Of a stretch of DNA of 42,740 nucleotides, positions 7,556-15,468 are shown one piece after another. Where the stretch lies: positions 1 through 42,740 of the forward strand of contig CAJXYE010000038.1 in the NCBI GenBank assembly GCA_913063325.1. Direction: 5' to 3'. This DNA is from an uncultured Colwellia sp. GTDB taxonomy: Bacteria > Pseudomonadota > Gammaproteobacteria > Enterobacterales > Alteromonadaceae. Under the pieces are notes generated by a model. The model had not been told where the DNA came from and ran no database searches. It saw nothing but the letters and a program-made list of their open reading frames with translations. A program made the translations under genes and the position numbers. Every line of letters begins with the position of its first letter. Within the stretch, counting starts at the first letter, position 1.

Positions 7556-8857
7556 TTAAGGGGTGGTAGAGGGCATTAAGGGCAGGGATATTGATACGGT
7601 AACACCTGCAGTCGCGGGCTTGATATTGTTAGTTAGCTCAATAGTGCCTTTGTGATGTTCTATTATATTACGGCAAAAACTCAGTCCTATACCCTGACCA
7701 TTTTGTTTGGTTGAATATAAAGGCACAAACAGATTATTCAAATTAGCAAAACCGTGTCCGCTATCAACAATTTGTATGAGAGAACTATGAGAATTTTCAC
7801 TAAAGATCAGTTTTACTGTTGAGTTGGGCTCGGAGGCTTCGTCGGCATTTTTGATTAAATTTATCAACACTTGCTCAATAAATGCAGGATCAGCCCATAT
7901 ATGTTCTGTTTCTAAGGTTACTTCTAAGTGAACATCTTTGAGTAGTCCCTTAATACGCTTAGCTATACTAGCGACGACAAGTTTCTGGTAATTTAAGTGA
8001 AATGGTTTGGTAATGGACGCATATCGACTGACAAAATCTTGCAAGTGCTGGCATCGTTCTGTGATCACCGTTAATGCTTGTTTTTCTCTCTCGCCTTGTG
8101 CTTTTAAACTCAACCCTTGAGCTAATGCTGATACAGGCGTTAATGAATTGTGGATTTCATGCCCTAACACGCGAATAAGCTGTTGCCATGCACTAAGCTG
8201 GCTTTGTCTCAATGCAGACTCAATATTTACAAAAACCATTAGCTGGTGCGACTGTCCCTGCTCGATGAACTCGCTGTGCCTAATTTGCCATTTACTATCA
8301 CGTTGTTCAGCTTTAAAGCGCCACTTATTATCTACCAATTCAAGTCCTAACAGGCTAGGAGAGGAGTTTCTGAATATTTGCCATGGTTGGGGAAATAACT
8401 CATTAAAAGCGCCATTGGCATAAGTTAGCTGGGGATGTTGATCAAAGACTAAAATGGGACTGTCGAGTTGGTCTATAAGTTGATAGACGAGAAAAATATT
8501 TTGATCATAGCGAGATTTTGATAGCTGTAAGTGAGCACTTAAATTTTCAAGATCTTGATGAAAACTAATAACGTTACCTTCACTAAAAGCAGGCTTGGCA
8601 TACTGGCAATAATCATCATTATTTACCGCTTCAAGGTGCATGCTGGCGCGTTTAAAGGCAATAAGGGTCCGCTTATATACATAAGAAAACAACAACGAGC
8701 ATGTTATCGCTAGCCCTGAGTTTGTTATGACAATATTCGCTAAAGACCACTCTTGCAATAACCCGATTGTGGTCCACAAACTAACAACTAAAACACTGGT
8801 GGTAATGAAACATACTTTTAACAGTTGCTCTAACGACTTAAAGACAAATAGCTTCAT
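7556..8857 (-). CDS. Sensor histidine kinase (NtrY-like), partner of the NtrC-type regulator
   Basis: 433 residues. Two membrane helices lie at about 13-33 and 40-60 with almost no periplasmic loop, so the signal may be intramembrane or cytoplasmic. A PAS-like segment follows (PILVFDQHPQLTYANGAFNELF, about 130-155). The H-box GHEIHNSLTPVSA has the phospho-His near 235, the N-box is VLINLIKNADEAS near 330, and the G-boxes are DSGHGFAN and GQGIGLSF. It lies 79 bp downstream of the regulator gene on the same strand and immediately upstream of the export operon, so it most likely phosphorylates that regulator. Stimulus unknown; damage to the envelope or an antimicrobial peptide would be typical. 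Confidence 0.88.
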   Translation of the reverse strand: MKLFVFKSLEQLLKVCFITTSVLVVSLWTTIGLLQEWSLANIVITNSGLAITCSLLFSYVYKRTLIAFKRASMHLEAVNNDDYCQYAKPAFSEGNVISFHQDLENLSAHLQLSKSRYDQNIFLVYQLIDQLDSPILVFDQHPQLTYANGAFNELFPQPWQIFRNSSPSLLGLELVDNKWRFKAEQRDSKWQIRHSEFIEQGQSHQLMVFVNIESALRQSQLSAWQQLIRVLGHEIHNSLTPVSALAQGLSLKAQGEREKQALTVITERCQHLQDFVSRYASITKPFHLNYQKLVVASIAKRIKGLLKDVHLEVTLETEHIWADPAFIEQVLINLIKNADEASEPNSTVKLIFSENSHSSLIQIVDSGHGFANLNNLFVPLYSTKQNGQGIGLSFCRNIIEHHKGTIELTNNIKPATAGVTVSISLPLMPSTTP

Positions 8858-8936
8858 AATTTGCAGTTCTTTTTAGTTATTTTTAGGTGATTTACTTTGA
8901 GGTTGACAGCTAGTTTTGAGTCCAAGTTTAACGACA

Positions 8937-10283
8937 CTATTCTTTGATACCATATTTCTCTAATCGTCGATACATAGACGATTTAGTCAGTCCCAATGTT
9001 ATTGCTGCTTTAGGTACATTATTATGATGAAGCACCAATGCTTGCTCTATCAGTTTTTGTTCAGCTTCATCCAAGGTCATCATAGGTAAGTTGTTGTGCT
9101 TTAGATTCGATAAATGTAAATCTTCAGGTCCTAGGCTACTGGTTTGGGCTAACAAAACGGCGCGTTCCATCAAATGGCTCATCTCCCTGACATTACCGGG
9201 CCAATGGTATGCTTCCAATGTTTTTAGCGCACTGGCTGTCAGTGTATACTCTTCACGTTTGTATTTTTTACCATGCAGGGCAAGAAAATGTTTTGCTAAA
9301 GGCGCAATATCTTCTTGCCTCTCTTTCAATGATGGCACCCTAAGCTCGATAGTATTTAAACGAAAATAAAGATCTTCTCTAAAGGTACCATCACTTATTA
9401 ATTGAGCAATATCGCCATTGGTTGCGCTGATAATTCGACTGTCAGCATGTTGCGTAAGACTTGAGCCTAACACTTCATATTCGCCAGACTCCAAAACACG
9501 CAGTAGTTTAGCCTGTTGTGACTGGGGAATATTTGCAATTTCATCTAAAAATAAGGTGCCGTGTTTGGCTAATTCAAAACGACCAATACGGTTGTCTTTT
9601 GCGTCAGTGAATGCGCCTTTTTTATGACCAAACATTTCACTTTCAAATAAGGATTCTGAAATAGCTCCCATATTAACTGAGATGAAAGTATCTGATGCGC
9701 GTGCAGATTTTTGATGAATACGTTGCGCTAAATGACTTTTTCCGGTGCCGTTATCACCCGTTAAGAGAATGCTGGCGTCAGTTGCAGCGACTGAATCTAT
9801 TTGTTGTAATAATTTTTTCATGACACCTGAGCGCCAAGTAAAGTCTTGCTCGTCAACCGACTCTAGTTGTTGTTTCAGTTTTTTATTTTGTACTTGCAGA
9901 CCGGCTAACTTAAGCTGCTGGCGGATAATTTGAATTAACCGTTGGTTGTTCCAAGGCTTCTCTACAAAGTCACAAGCACCTAAACGCATAGCATTGACGG
10001 CTAGATCGACATTAGACCAGCCTGTCATCGCGATAACAGGAATAACAAAATTAGATTTACTAAGCCAAGTTAAAAAACGTAAGCCTTCTTCGCCCGACGT
10101 AGTATCAAGCGAAAAATTCATATCGAGTAAAATTAAATCGACGTTGTTGTCGCCCAGCGCGGTTTGAGCATAATGATGATTCTCGGCCTCAAGTACTGTA
10201 AATCCTTGATCCTCTAGAATGAATGCGGCACTTAAACGAATTTCTGGGCTGTCATCGACAACGAGTATTTGCGGTTTATACAT
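8937..10283 (-). CDS. Sigma-54-dependent response regulator (NtrC family)
   Basis: 448 residues from the ATG at 10283; a TTG one codon upstream is also open. The N-terminal receiver domain has acidic VVDDS and phospho-acceptor LILLD at about residue 54. A central AAA+ domain follows, with Walker A GDNGTGKS near 175, sigma-54 contact loop GAFTDA near 222, Walker B TLFLDEI near 245, and R-finger region FREDLYFRLN. The C-terminal Fis-type helix-turn-helix is at about 420-445 (NNVPKAAITLGLTKSSMYRRL). It is transcribed first, followed by the kinase gene. The sigma-54 promoter at 7343-7358 is the obvious target. Confidence 0.92.
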   Translation of the reverse strand: MYKPQILVVDDSPEIRLSAAFILEDQGFTVLEAENHHYAQTALGDNNVDLILLDMNFSLDTTSGEEGLRFLTWLSKSNFVIPVIAMTGWSNVDLAVNAMRLGACDFVEKPWNNQRLIQIIRQQLKLAGLQVQNKKLKQQLESVDEQDFTWRSGVMKKLLQQIDSVAATDASILLTGDNGTGKSHLAQRIHQKSARASDTFISVNMGAISESLFESEMFGHKKGAFTDAKDNRIGRFELAKHGTLFLDEIANIPQSQQAKLLRVLESGEYEVLGSSLTQHADSRIISATNGDIAQLISDGTFREDLYFRLNTIELRVPSLKERQEDIAPLAKHFLALHGKKYKREEYTLTASALKTLEAYHWPGNVREMSHLMERAVLLAQTSSLGPEDLHLSNLKHNNLPMMTLDEAEQKLIEQALVLHHNNVPKAAITLGLTKSSMYRRLEKYGIKE

Positions 10284-10636
10284 CAAAAATTATCACAAGT
10301 TACTGACTATTTGAACGAATATAATAAATTGCCAATCAGAATTGAACAAGATAAATATAAACATTTTGGTTATAACTGTGTTATTGACCTATGGGAAAGG
10401 GGCTTTTTGCTTTTCCGAATTTTCAAATATTTATCTCATAGCTAATATTTGAAAAACATACATTTCTTTAGCTTTACCCTCACAATCCCCATCAAATGAT
10501 CAATAATTTTAAAATAATTAAATTATTGATCAACCTTTTGCAATAAATCACGTATTAATAACTATCAACACAATAATGAGCAGTAAAACTCAACGTTTAA
10601 GCTGAGTTAAAGCCGGGTTATAGGATTAACAACTCA
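10284..10636. promoter_or_regulatory. Divergent intergenic region with two long AT-rich dyads
   Basis: This 353-bp gap separates the NtrC-type regulator gene (minus) from the ECF sigma gene (plus) and must hold both promoters. It contains a 12-bp perfect inverted repeat TTTTCAAATATT (10420-10431) / AATATTTGAAAA (10444-10455). A 13-bp one follows, TGATCAATAATTT (10497-10509) / AAATTATTGATCA (10520-10532), and a weaker AACTCA (10587-10592) / TGAGTT (10603-10608). I could not assign an ECF-type -35/-10 pair with confidence. Confidence 0.5.
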
Positions 10637-11185
10637 ATGCTAGATGAAAAAGAACTTATGTTTCAAGTTAAGGCAGGGCAGTTAGATAAACTTGCCACAC
10701 TTTTTGAAAATAATAAGGTACAACTTTTTAATTATTTTTTACGCAGAGGTAATAGCCGTGTGTTAAGTGAAGACTTGGTGCAAGAAACTTTTATGAGAAT
10801 ACTTGCCTATCGCAGCAACTTTATCGGTAGCAGTACCTTTAAATCTTGGATGTATGGTATTGCTAGAAACACGGTAGCTGAGCATTACCGTAAGAATAAA
10901 AGCCAGGCGCTGAACTGTGACATGGAGGATGAAGAGTTAACCAATGCACAAACCTTAGGTGAAGAATTTGAAGCAGAGCAGCAAAGTGAAATTTTTAATA
11001 AGTCTTTGGCAAGTATCTCTCCCGAAGATAGAGAAATTATACTGCTCAGTCGATTTCAGCAATTGAATTATCAAGAGATATCGACCTTGTTAGATTGTAA
11101 TTTAAATACTTTAAAGTCTCGTATGCGAAATGCGATAAGTAAATTACAGCTGAGTTATCAACAATTAGTGGGAGAGAATAGCTAA
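10637..11185 (+). CDS. ECF-type RNA polymerase sigma factor (sigma-70 family)
   Basis: 182 residues, normal for an ECF sigma. Region 2 is at about 20-90 (LFNYFLRRGNSRVLSEDLVQ, then FMRILAYRS and FKSWMYGIARNTVAEHYRK). Region 4 is at about 125-175 (SPEDREIILLSRFQQLNYQE and NLNTLKSRMRNAISKL). An acidic linker lies between. The stop and the next start overlap as TAATG, coupling it to the membrane protein at 11185-12051, which sits in the usual anti-sigma position. The regulon is not visible from the sequence; autoregulation from the dyad-rich upstream region is likely. Confidence 0.92.
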   Translation: MLDEKELMFQVKAGQLDKLATLFENNKVQLFNYFLRRGNSRVLSEDLVQETFMRILAYRSNFIGSSTFKSWMYGIARNTVAEHYRKNKSQALNCDMEDEELTNAQTLGEEFEAEQQSEIFNKSLASISPEDREIILLSRFQQLNYQEISTLLDCNLNTLKSRMRNAISKLQLSYQQLVGENS

Positions 11186-12051
11186 TGACAAATCAAAAAA
11201 TAATCGACTGGAAAATAGCTTCATTGGCCAATAATGATAACAGTGAGTTAAGCGAAGAACTGCAAAGCTATCTTGAGCAGAACCGTCAGCTTCAAGATGA
11301 GTTGCTTTTTATAGAGCAGTTTTGGACAAATGATGTTAAACCGTTGGTTATGCCGTCAGATAAGTTAGACGCTAATTTCTATCAAATGTTATCTAGAGCG
11401 CAGAGTGCCCAACAACATGGTGCTCAACAAGGCAGCGAACAACAAGAAACAGCCCAGTCTGCAAACGACTACCGTTCTGCATTAAAAGAGCCATCGTACT
11501 CTTTGATGGATAAAATTAAAAACTGGCTTACGCCAACACCTATTGCTCAGTTTGCAACGTTAACCTTGTTTTTTGTGCTTGGATATAATGTAAACCAAGC
11601 ACCGAATAATGAAAAAAGCAGTGAAGCCTACAGTGTATTACAACAAGACATATCATCGTTAACGACAGTACTTGCGATGTCTATGTTGCAAAAAAGCTCG
11701 GCCAGTGAGCGCCTTTCAGGTGTTGCCTATAGTCGGCAAGCTGGTTTATCAAATCCAGTACTGGTAGAGCAACTTATTGAATTATTGGCGCGAGATAAAT
11801 CAACCTCAGTACGACTAGCAATAATCAATAGTCTAGGCGAATTACAGTCTTTTGGCTCATTTGAACAACAGCTTCTCACGTTGGCTACGAAGGAAGAAAA
11901 TTTATTAGTGCAAATAGAGTTATGCCGTTTGTTGCTTAACTATGGCTCAGTAGAGGTTAAAGATTTATTAACCGAACAAGCTAATCAACAACAATTAAAA
12001 CCCGAAGTACAAGCATTCATTAAAGCGCAAGCAGTGGCTTCATATATTTAG
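11185..12051 (+). CDS. Putative anti-sigma factor with periplasmic HEAT-like repeats
   Basis: 288 residues. There is a cytoplasmic N-terminal part of about 115 residues (acidic, Gln-rich), then a single membrane helix at about 118-135 (TPIAQFATLTLFFVLGYNV). The periplasmic part contains alpha-helical HEAT-like units (LIELLARDKSTSVRLAIINS, then LLTLATKEENLLVQIELCRL). One-helix topology, position and the TAATG overlap with the ECF sigma gene point to an anti-sigma factor. No Zn-binding HxxxCxxC motif is present, so it is not the classical ZAS type. The HEAT part could be the sensor; its partner might be the DUF4097 protein encoded next. Role inferred from context. Confidence 0.65.
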   Translation: MTNQKIIDWKIASLANNDNSELSEELQSYLEQNRQLQDELLFIEQFWTNDVKPLVMPSDKLDANFYQMLSRAQSAQQHGAQQGSEQQETAQSANDYRSALKEPSYSLMDKIKNWLTPTPIAQFATLTLFFVLGYNVNQAPNNEKSSEAYSVLQQDISSLTTVLAMSMLQKSSASERLSGVAYSRQAGLSNPVLVEQLIELLARDKSTSVRLAIINSLGELQSFGSFEQQLLTLATKEENLLVQIELCRLLLNYGSVEVKDLLTEQANQQQLKPEVQAFIKAQAVASYI

Positions 12052-12084
12052 TTTTATCTTTAGTTTCATATTTAGGAGTAACCC

Positions 12085-12945
12085 ATGAAAAAATTATCAA
12101 CAACCTTATCTTTAGTCTTAGTTGCGATGTTAGCGGGCAGTTTTCAAATAGTTAACGCAGCAGAAAAGAACTATAGCTTAGCGTTATCTAGGCCGGGAGA
12201 GCCGGTGTCAATTGAAATTGAAGTGTATCGAGGTAGTGTTACCTTGGTTGGTTATAAAGGGGACACCATTGAAATAAATGCAAAAACATCAGTCTTTTCA
12301 GGTAACGATAAAGATCTCAAAAAAGTTAAGGCACCCAAAAATAATAACAATAATCCAGCAAGATCGAATAAAGGCCTGAAGAGTATTAAAAGCCAGTCAA
12401 TGCGATTAGAGATTGAAGAGGACAATAATGACGTAGAAATTAGCAGTGAATTTTCAAACCAACACGTTGACTTAGTGATTAAAGTGCCGCAACGCTCATC
12501 CATAGAAGTGGAGTTACATAAAGGCGGCGATATTAATATTGATGGTATTAGTGGTAGTTTAGAGCTTGAAGCGTATGGCGGAATGATAGAGGCAAAAAAT
12601 ATTTCAGGCCCAATTGTTGCTGAAACGGGGCGAACCGACATTGTGGTTAGCTTTTCTAATTTTGACAAGACCAGCCCTTCTTCATTAACAAGCCATATGG
12701 GTAATGTTGATATTACCTTAGCAAAAAAAGTTGCTGCTAACGTTAATGTACAAACCTACCAAGGTGAAATATTTTCTGGCCTAGATAAAGACTTTGTTGT
12801 GATTGATGAAATCAAGAAAAACAAAAAAGGTAAAAAACAAAAAATAGTGCTTGGAGGCATAATGCAGGCGAAAGTTAATGGTGGAGGACAAGCATTATCA
12901 CTAACCAGTTACAGCGGTAATTTGTATATCCGAAAAGGAAAATAG
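12085..12945 (+). CDS. Secreted DUF4097-like beta-helix protein
   Basis: 286 residues. Signal peptide at about 1-26, cleaved near NAAEK. The body has repeated beta strands such as IEIEVYRGSVTLVGYKGDTI, LVIKVPQRSSIEVELHKGGD and IDGISGSLELEAYGGMIEAK, which is the DUF4097/adhesin-like beta-helix pattern commonly encoded with ECF sigma/anti-sigma pairs. A Lys/Asn-rich insertion lies at about 80-105. It is 33 bp after the anti-sigma-like gene, with AGGAG before its ATG. It is the last gene of the operon, since an intrinsic terminator follows at 13049. It probably acts in the periplasm or at the surface, possibly as part of the envelope sensor; biochemical function unknown. Confidence 0.75.
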   Translation: MKKLSTTLSLVLVAMLAGSFQIVNAAEKNYSLALSRPGEPVSIEIEVYRGSVTLVGYKGDTIEINAKTSVFSGNDKDLKKVKAPKNNNNNPARSNKGLKSIKSQSMRLEIEEDNNDVEISSEFSNQHVDLVIKVPQRSSIEVELHKGGDINIDGISGSLELEAYGGMIEAKNISGPIVAETGRTDIVVSFSNFDKTSPSSLTSHMGNVDITLAKKVAANVNVQTYQGEIFSGLDKDFVVIDEIKKNKKGKKQKIVLGGIMQAKVNGGGQALSLTSYSGNLYIRKGK

Positions 12946-13048
12946 TGTTGATTCACTAAAATGACTTACTCCGACAAATAACTAGCGTCAAAGCGTGATG
13001 TTGTTGTTGTGGCAAACGGTCTAGATTAATCAACGAACTTTTATTATT

Positions 13049-13074
13049 AGGCAGCTTTTTAGCTGCCTTTTTGA
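13049..13074 (+). terminator. Intrinsic terminator of the ECF sigma operon
   Basis: AGGCAGCT (13049-13056) / AGCTGCCT (13061-13068), a perfect 8-bp stem with a TTTT loop, followed by TTTTTG. It lies about 100 bp past the DUF4097 stop. Confidence 0.88.
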
Positions 13075-13236
13075 TTTTATACTTCACACGGTAAACTCCC
13101 TTGAAAATAATTGACTTTACTAAAAATAATTTCTTTATTTGTACAACCTTTTCATTTTTTCTACGTAGTAATCATTAGCAGTTGAGATAACAGTTTAAAT
13201 AAGTTTTTTAGAAATAAACAAATATAAGGTTTTACT

Positions 13237-14205
13237 ATGAATATTCACTACTGGACAAAAATAAAAGCGATAACACCCTCGTTAATACAAAGTGCAGTTA
13301 TGGGCAGTATGCTATTTATCGGGCAAGTGTCGGCTATAAATGCAAATGAGTACGAGCATGCTCTAATGACCAGTAGCCAAATGAACAGTAAACAAGTGAG
13401 CAACAATCAAGTGACCGGTAATCATGGCGTGACATCCCAATACATTGAGTCCATTGCTAAGCTTGGTTTTGATCATTTAAGCCACGGAGAACTTATCGCA
13501 TTTAAGGAGCATGATATTAATGTCGCTTATATTGAGAAAATTCAAAAGATTGGATTGAGTAACATGGGAGCCGGAGAATTAATCGGATTTTCTGCTCATG
13601 ATATTGATGCGAACTATGTTGATGACATCAGACAACTCGGGTTTTCAAATATAAATGCTGGTGAAGTTATCGCTTTTAAAGCCCAGGGGCTTGACTCGAA
13701 ATACATTAAAGAAATTCATGCCTTAGGGTTTGATTCAATTTCTTTAGGAGAAATGATTGCTTTCGATGAACATAATATTGATACGGCTAAAGTGAATGAG
13801 GTTCAACAACTCGGCTACAGCGATATAAATGCATGTGAAATGCTCGCTTTTAGCATACTTGATATTAATCAAGCATTTGTTGATGAAATGAAAATCTTAT
13901 GTTTAACAGAAATTAACAAAAATGAAATACTGAGACTTAAGCAATTTAAGGTAAATCAAGCAGTAATCAATACGATTAAACACTATGGTTTATATAACCA
14001 ACAGGCTAACACTGTTATCGCTTTAGCAATGCTAAAGCTAGATGATAGCTTAATCAAAGCAGTTAAATCGTTAGATATCAATAACTATTCAATGGTAGAT
14101 TTTTTAGCGTCAAGAACGGGAAAGAAACATAACTCACATCATGATATTGAGATGTTTAATGAATTAGCCAATGTTATAGCAACAATTCACCATCTAGAAA
14201 TATAG
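13237..14205 (+). CDS. Secreted protein with eight tandem 29-residue helical repeats
   Basis: 322 residues. The N-terminus is signal-like with a hydrophobic stretch at about 12-32. After a Ser/Asn/Gln-rich linker, residues 69-300 are eight units of exactly 29 residues, e.g. YIESIAKLGFDHLSHGELIA. The unit consensus is (Y/F)(I/V)xx(I/M)xxLG(F/Y)xx(I/L)xxGE(L/M)IAF then xHDID. The last three copies are degenerate. Such units resemble the repeats at the C-terminus of some M56/BlaR1-type sensor peptidases (motif YIxxMxxLGYxxLxxxxLIALKxHGV), but no peptidase domain is present here. It has its own promoter region, after the terminator of the sigma operon. Probably a periplasmic interaction scaffold; function unknown. 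Confidence 0.7.
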   Translation: MNIHYWTKIKAITPSLIQSAVMGSMLFIGQVSAINANEYEHALMTSSQMNSKQVSNNQVTGNHGVTSQYIESIAKLGFDHLSHGELIAFKEHDINVAYIEKIQKIGLSNMGAGELIGFSAHDIDANYVDDIRQLGFSNINAGEVIAFKAQGLDSKYIKEIHALGFDSISLGEMIAFDEHNIDTAKVNEVQQLGYSDINACEMLAFSILDINQAFVDEMKILCLTEINKNEILRLKQFKVNQAVINTIKHYGLYNQQANTVIALAMLKLDDSLIKAVKSLDINNYSMVDFLASRTGKKHNSHHDIEMFNELANVIATIHHLEI

Positions 14206-14229
14206 TCTAGTGTCAATTAGGAGTTATCA

Positions 14230-14350
14230 ATGGGCTTAAGAGGAAGTTGTTTGTGTAAAAAGTGAAGTACGAAACTGCAGAGCAATTAACTGTTGTCATT
14301 GTTCGATTAAACTGGCTTATGCCCCCGCTAATGAATTGATATTATTGTAA
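14230..14350 (+). pseudogene. GFA-family (glutathione-dependent formaldehyde-activating-like) remnant
   Basis: An ATG at 14230, with TAGGAG just upstream, opens MGLRGSCLCKK and then stops. In another frame the tail reads AINCCHCSIKLAYAPANELI to a TAA at 14348-14350. GSCLC near the start and CCHC..K..YAPANE are the zinc-binding landmarks of GFA/CENP-V-like proteins, which are normally about 120-140 residues. Here they are squeezed into about 40 codons with a frameshift and an internal deletion. This is a decayed gene. Confidence 0.6.
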
Positions 14351-14357
14351 TAGTATT

Positions 14358-15233
14358 CTAAAACTCAGCTTTTAAGTAGGGTAAAAATTCTTCCGTCACT
14401 TTAGACAGGCTTTTGTTTTCAAGAAAAAGTGCATTTACGGCAAAGTTTAATGGCGGATCAAAAGAAGCGATGGCAATATTCTCTGCGAGGTTTCCTTGGG
14501 CAGTGAAGCGATCAACCACGCAGATCCCAGCACCTTGGGCAACCAATCTTGCGGCAATAAAGTAGGTTTGTACTTTAATTAATGATTGTAACTTGATGTT
14601 CTCTTTCATCATCCTAGTCCACAGCAGATCACCTAGTGGTCCACTTTGGCTGATATCTATGTATTCAAAATCCTTAAGCTGGCTAAGTGTTAGCTTTTCA
14701 GGACAATCGGGAAAACTTGCCTTAGGGTAAACGATCACTAATTCTGATTGTGCAAGTTCTATGGAAGAAACACCTGGCATATTATTGGGTTCAAATAATA
14801 TTGCTAAATCACATTTATGCTCTAATAAGCTTTGCATTACCGCTTCGTTATGCACAGTGTGCACATTAAAATTAACTTGCTTGTGTACGTTATGATATTT
14901 AGCTATTGCACTGGGGATAACGTTAAATCCTAAAGCAGGGGTGCCACCAATACTTATCTGTCCGTATTCTGACTTCTTAATATTATCAGCGGTATTTTTT
15001 ATCGAGCGCATTTGTTGATAAATTTTATCAACTTCATCGAACAGCATCTCAGCTTCATCGGTAGGGATTAAGCGGCCTTTGACTCGTTTAAATAAGTCAA
15101 AGCCAAGCTGCATTTCAGCATGAGATAAGACTTTACTGACTGAAGGTTGTGATACATGCAGTATTTTTGCAGCATTGGTTATTGAGCCGGTAGTATATAT
15201 AGCATGAAAAATTTCGATATGTCTTAAGCGCAT
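14358..15233 (-). CDS. LysR-family transcriptional regulator
   Basis: 291 residues. The N-terminal winged helix-turn-helix is MRLRHIEIFHAIYTTGSITN followed by AAKILHVSQPSVSKVL, then a linker helix and a periplasmic-binding-protein-like effector domain to the end. The order and the HTH are close to LysR proper (activator of DAP decarboxylase lysA) and to NocR/ArgP-like regulators. It sits downstream of gltS and a DAP-decarboxylase-like gene on the same strand. A perfect palindrome of LysR operator form lies 104 bp upstream of its start (15337-15351), suggesting autoregulation. The same motif recurs before four other transcription units of this window. Effector unknown; glutamate, DAP or a related amino acid is a reasonable guess. 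Confidence 0.9.
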   Translation of the reverse strand: MRLRHIEIFHAIYTTGSITNAAKILHVSQPSVSKVLSHAEMQLGFDLFKRVKGRLIPTDEAEMLFDEVDKIYQQMRSIKNTADNIKKSEYGQISIGGTPALGFNVIPSAIAKYHNVHKQVNFNVHTVHNEAVMQSLLEHKCDLAILFEPNNMPGVSSIELAQSELVIVYPKASFPDCPEKLTLSQLKDFEYIDISQSGPLGDLLWTRMMKENIKLQSLIKVQTYFIAARLVAQGAGICVVDRFTAQGNLAENIAIASFDPPLNFAVNALFLENKSLSKVTEEFLPYLKAEF

Positions 15234-15336
15234 ATTTGATCCTCAGTAATAGCAATCTAATCTCTTAGATAATTCGGTAGTTAAATAAAATAACGGCTAC
15301 TAGGTTGTTAGGCTACTGCACTTTTTTATTAAAGCC

Positions 15337-15351
15337 ATAACCTAAGGTTAT
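15337..15351. promoter_or_regulatory. LysR-type operator, perfect copy
   Basis: ATAACCTAAGGTTAT, a perfect 7+1+7 palindrome with the T-N11-A signature of LysR-family sites. It lies upstream of the LysR gene at 14358-15233. Matching sites are at 18232, 18310, 24393 and 32927. Confidence 0.7.
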
Positions 15352-15428
15352 AGGATAGATGCCAATAAATACAGGCGCTAAGCTTTTATATTGTAATGGG
15401 TTTGTAAATAATTGAGGTACAGAGAAAC

Positions 15429-15459
15429 CTGGGTATATTCTCTAGAAGAATATACCCAG
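15429..15459. terminator. Strong hairpin just after gltS
   Basis: CTGGGTATATTCT (15429-15441) and AGAATATACCCAG (15447-15459) form a perfect 13-bp stem with a 5-base loop, 10 bases past the gltS stop. On the minus strand only a weak T-rich stretch (GTTTCTCTG) follows, so it may act as a transcript-stabilising or weak termination structure. Confidence 0.5.
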
Positions 15460-15468
15460 TGATAGATA

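Noticed and set aside
12252..12668. Minus-strand open frame of 138 codons
   Set aside because: Lies wholly inside the DUF4097-like gene on the other strand, has no family likeness and no ribosome site.
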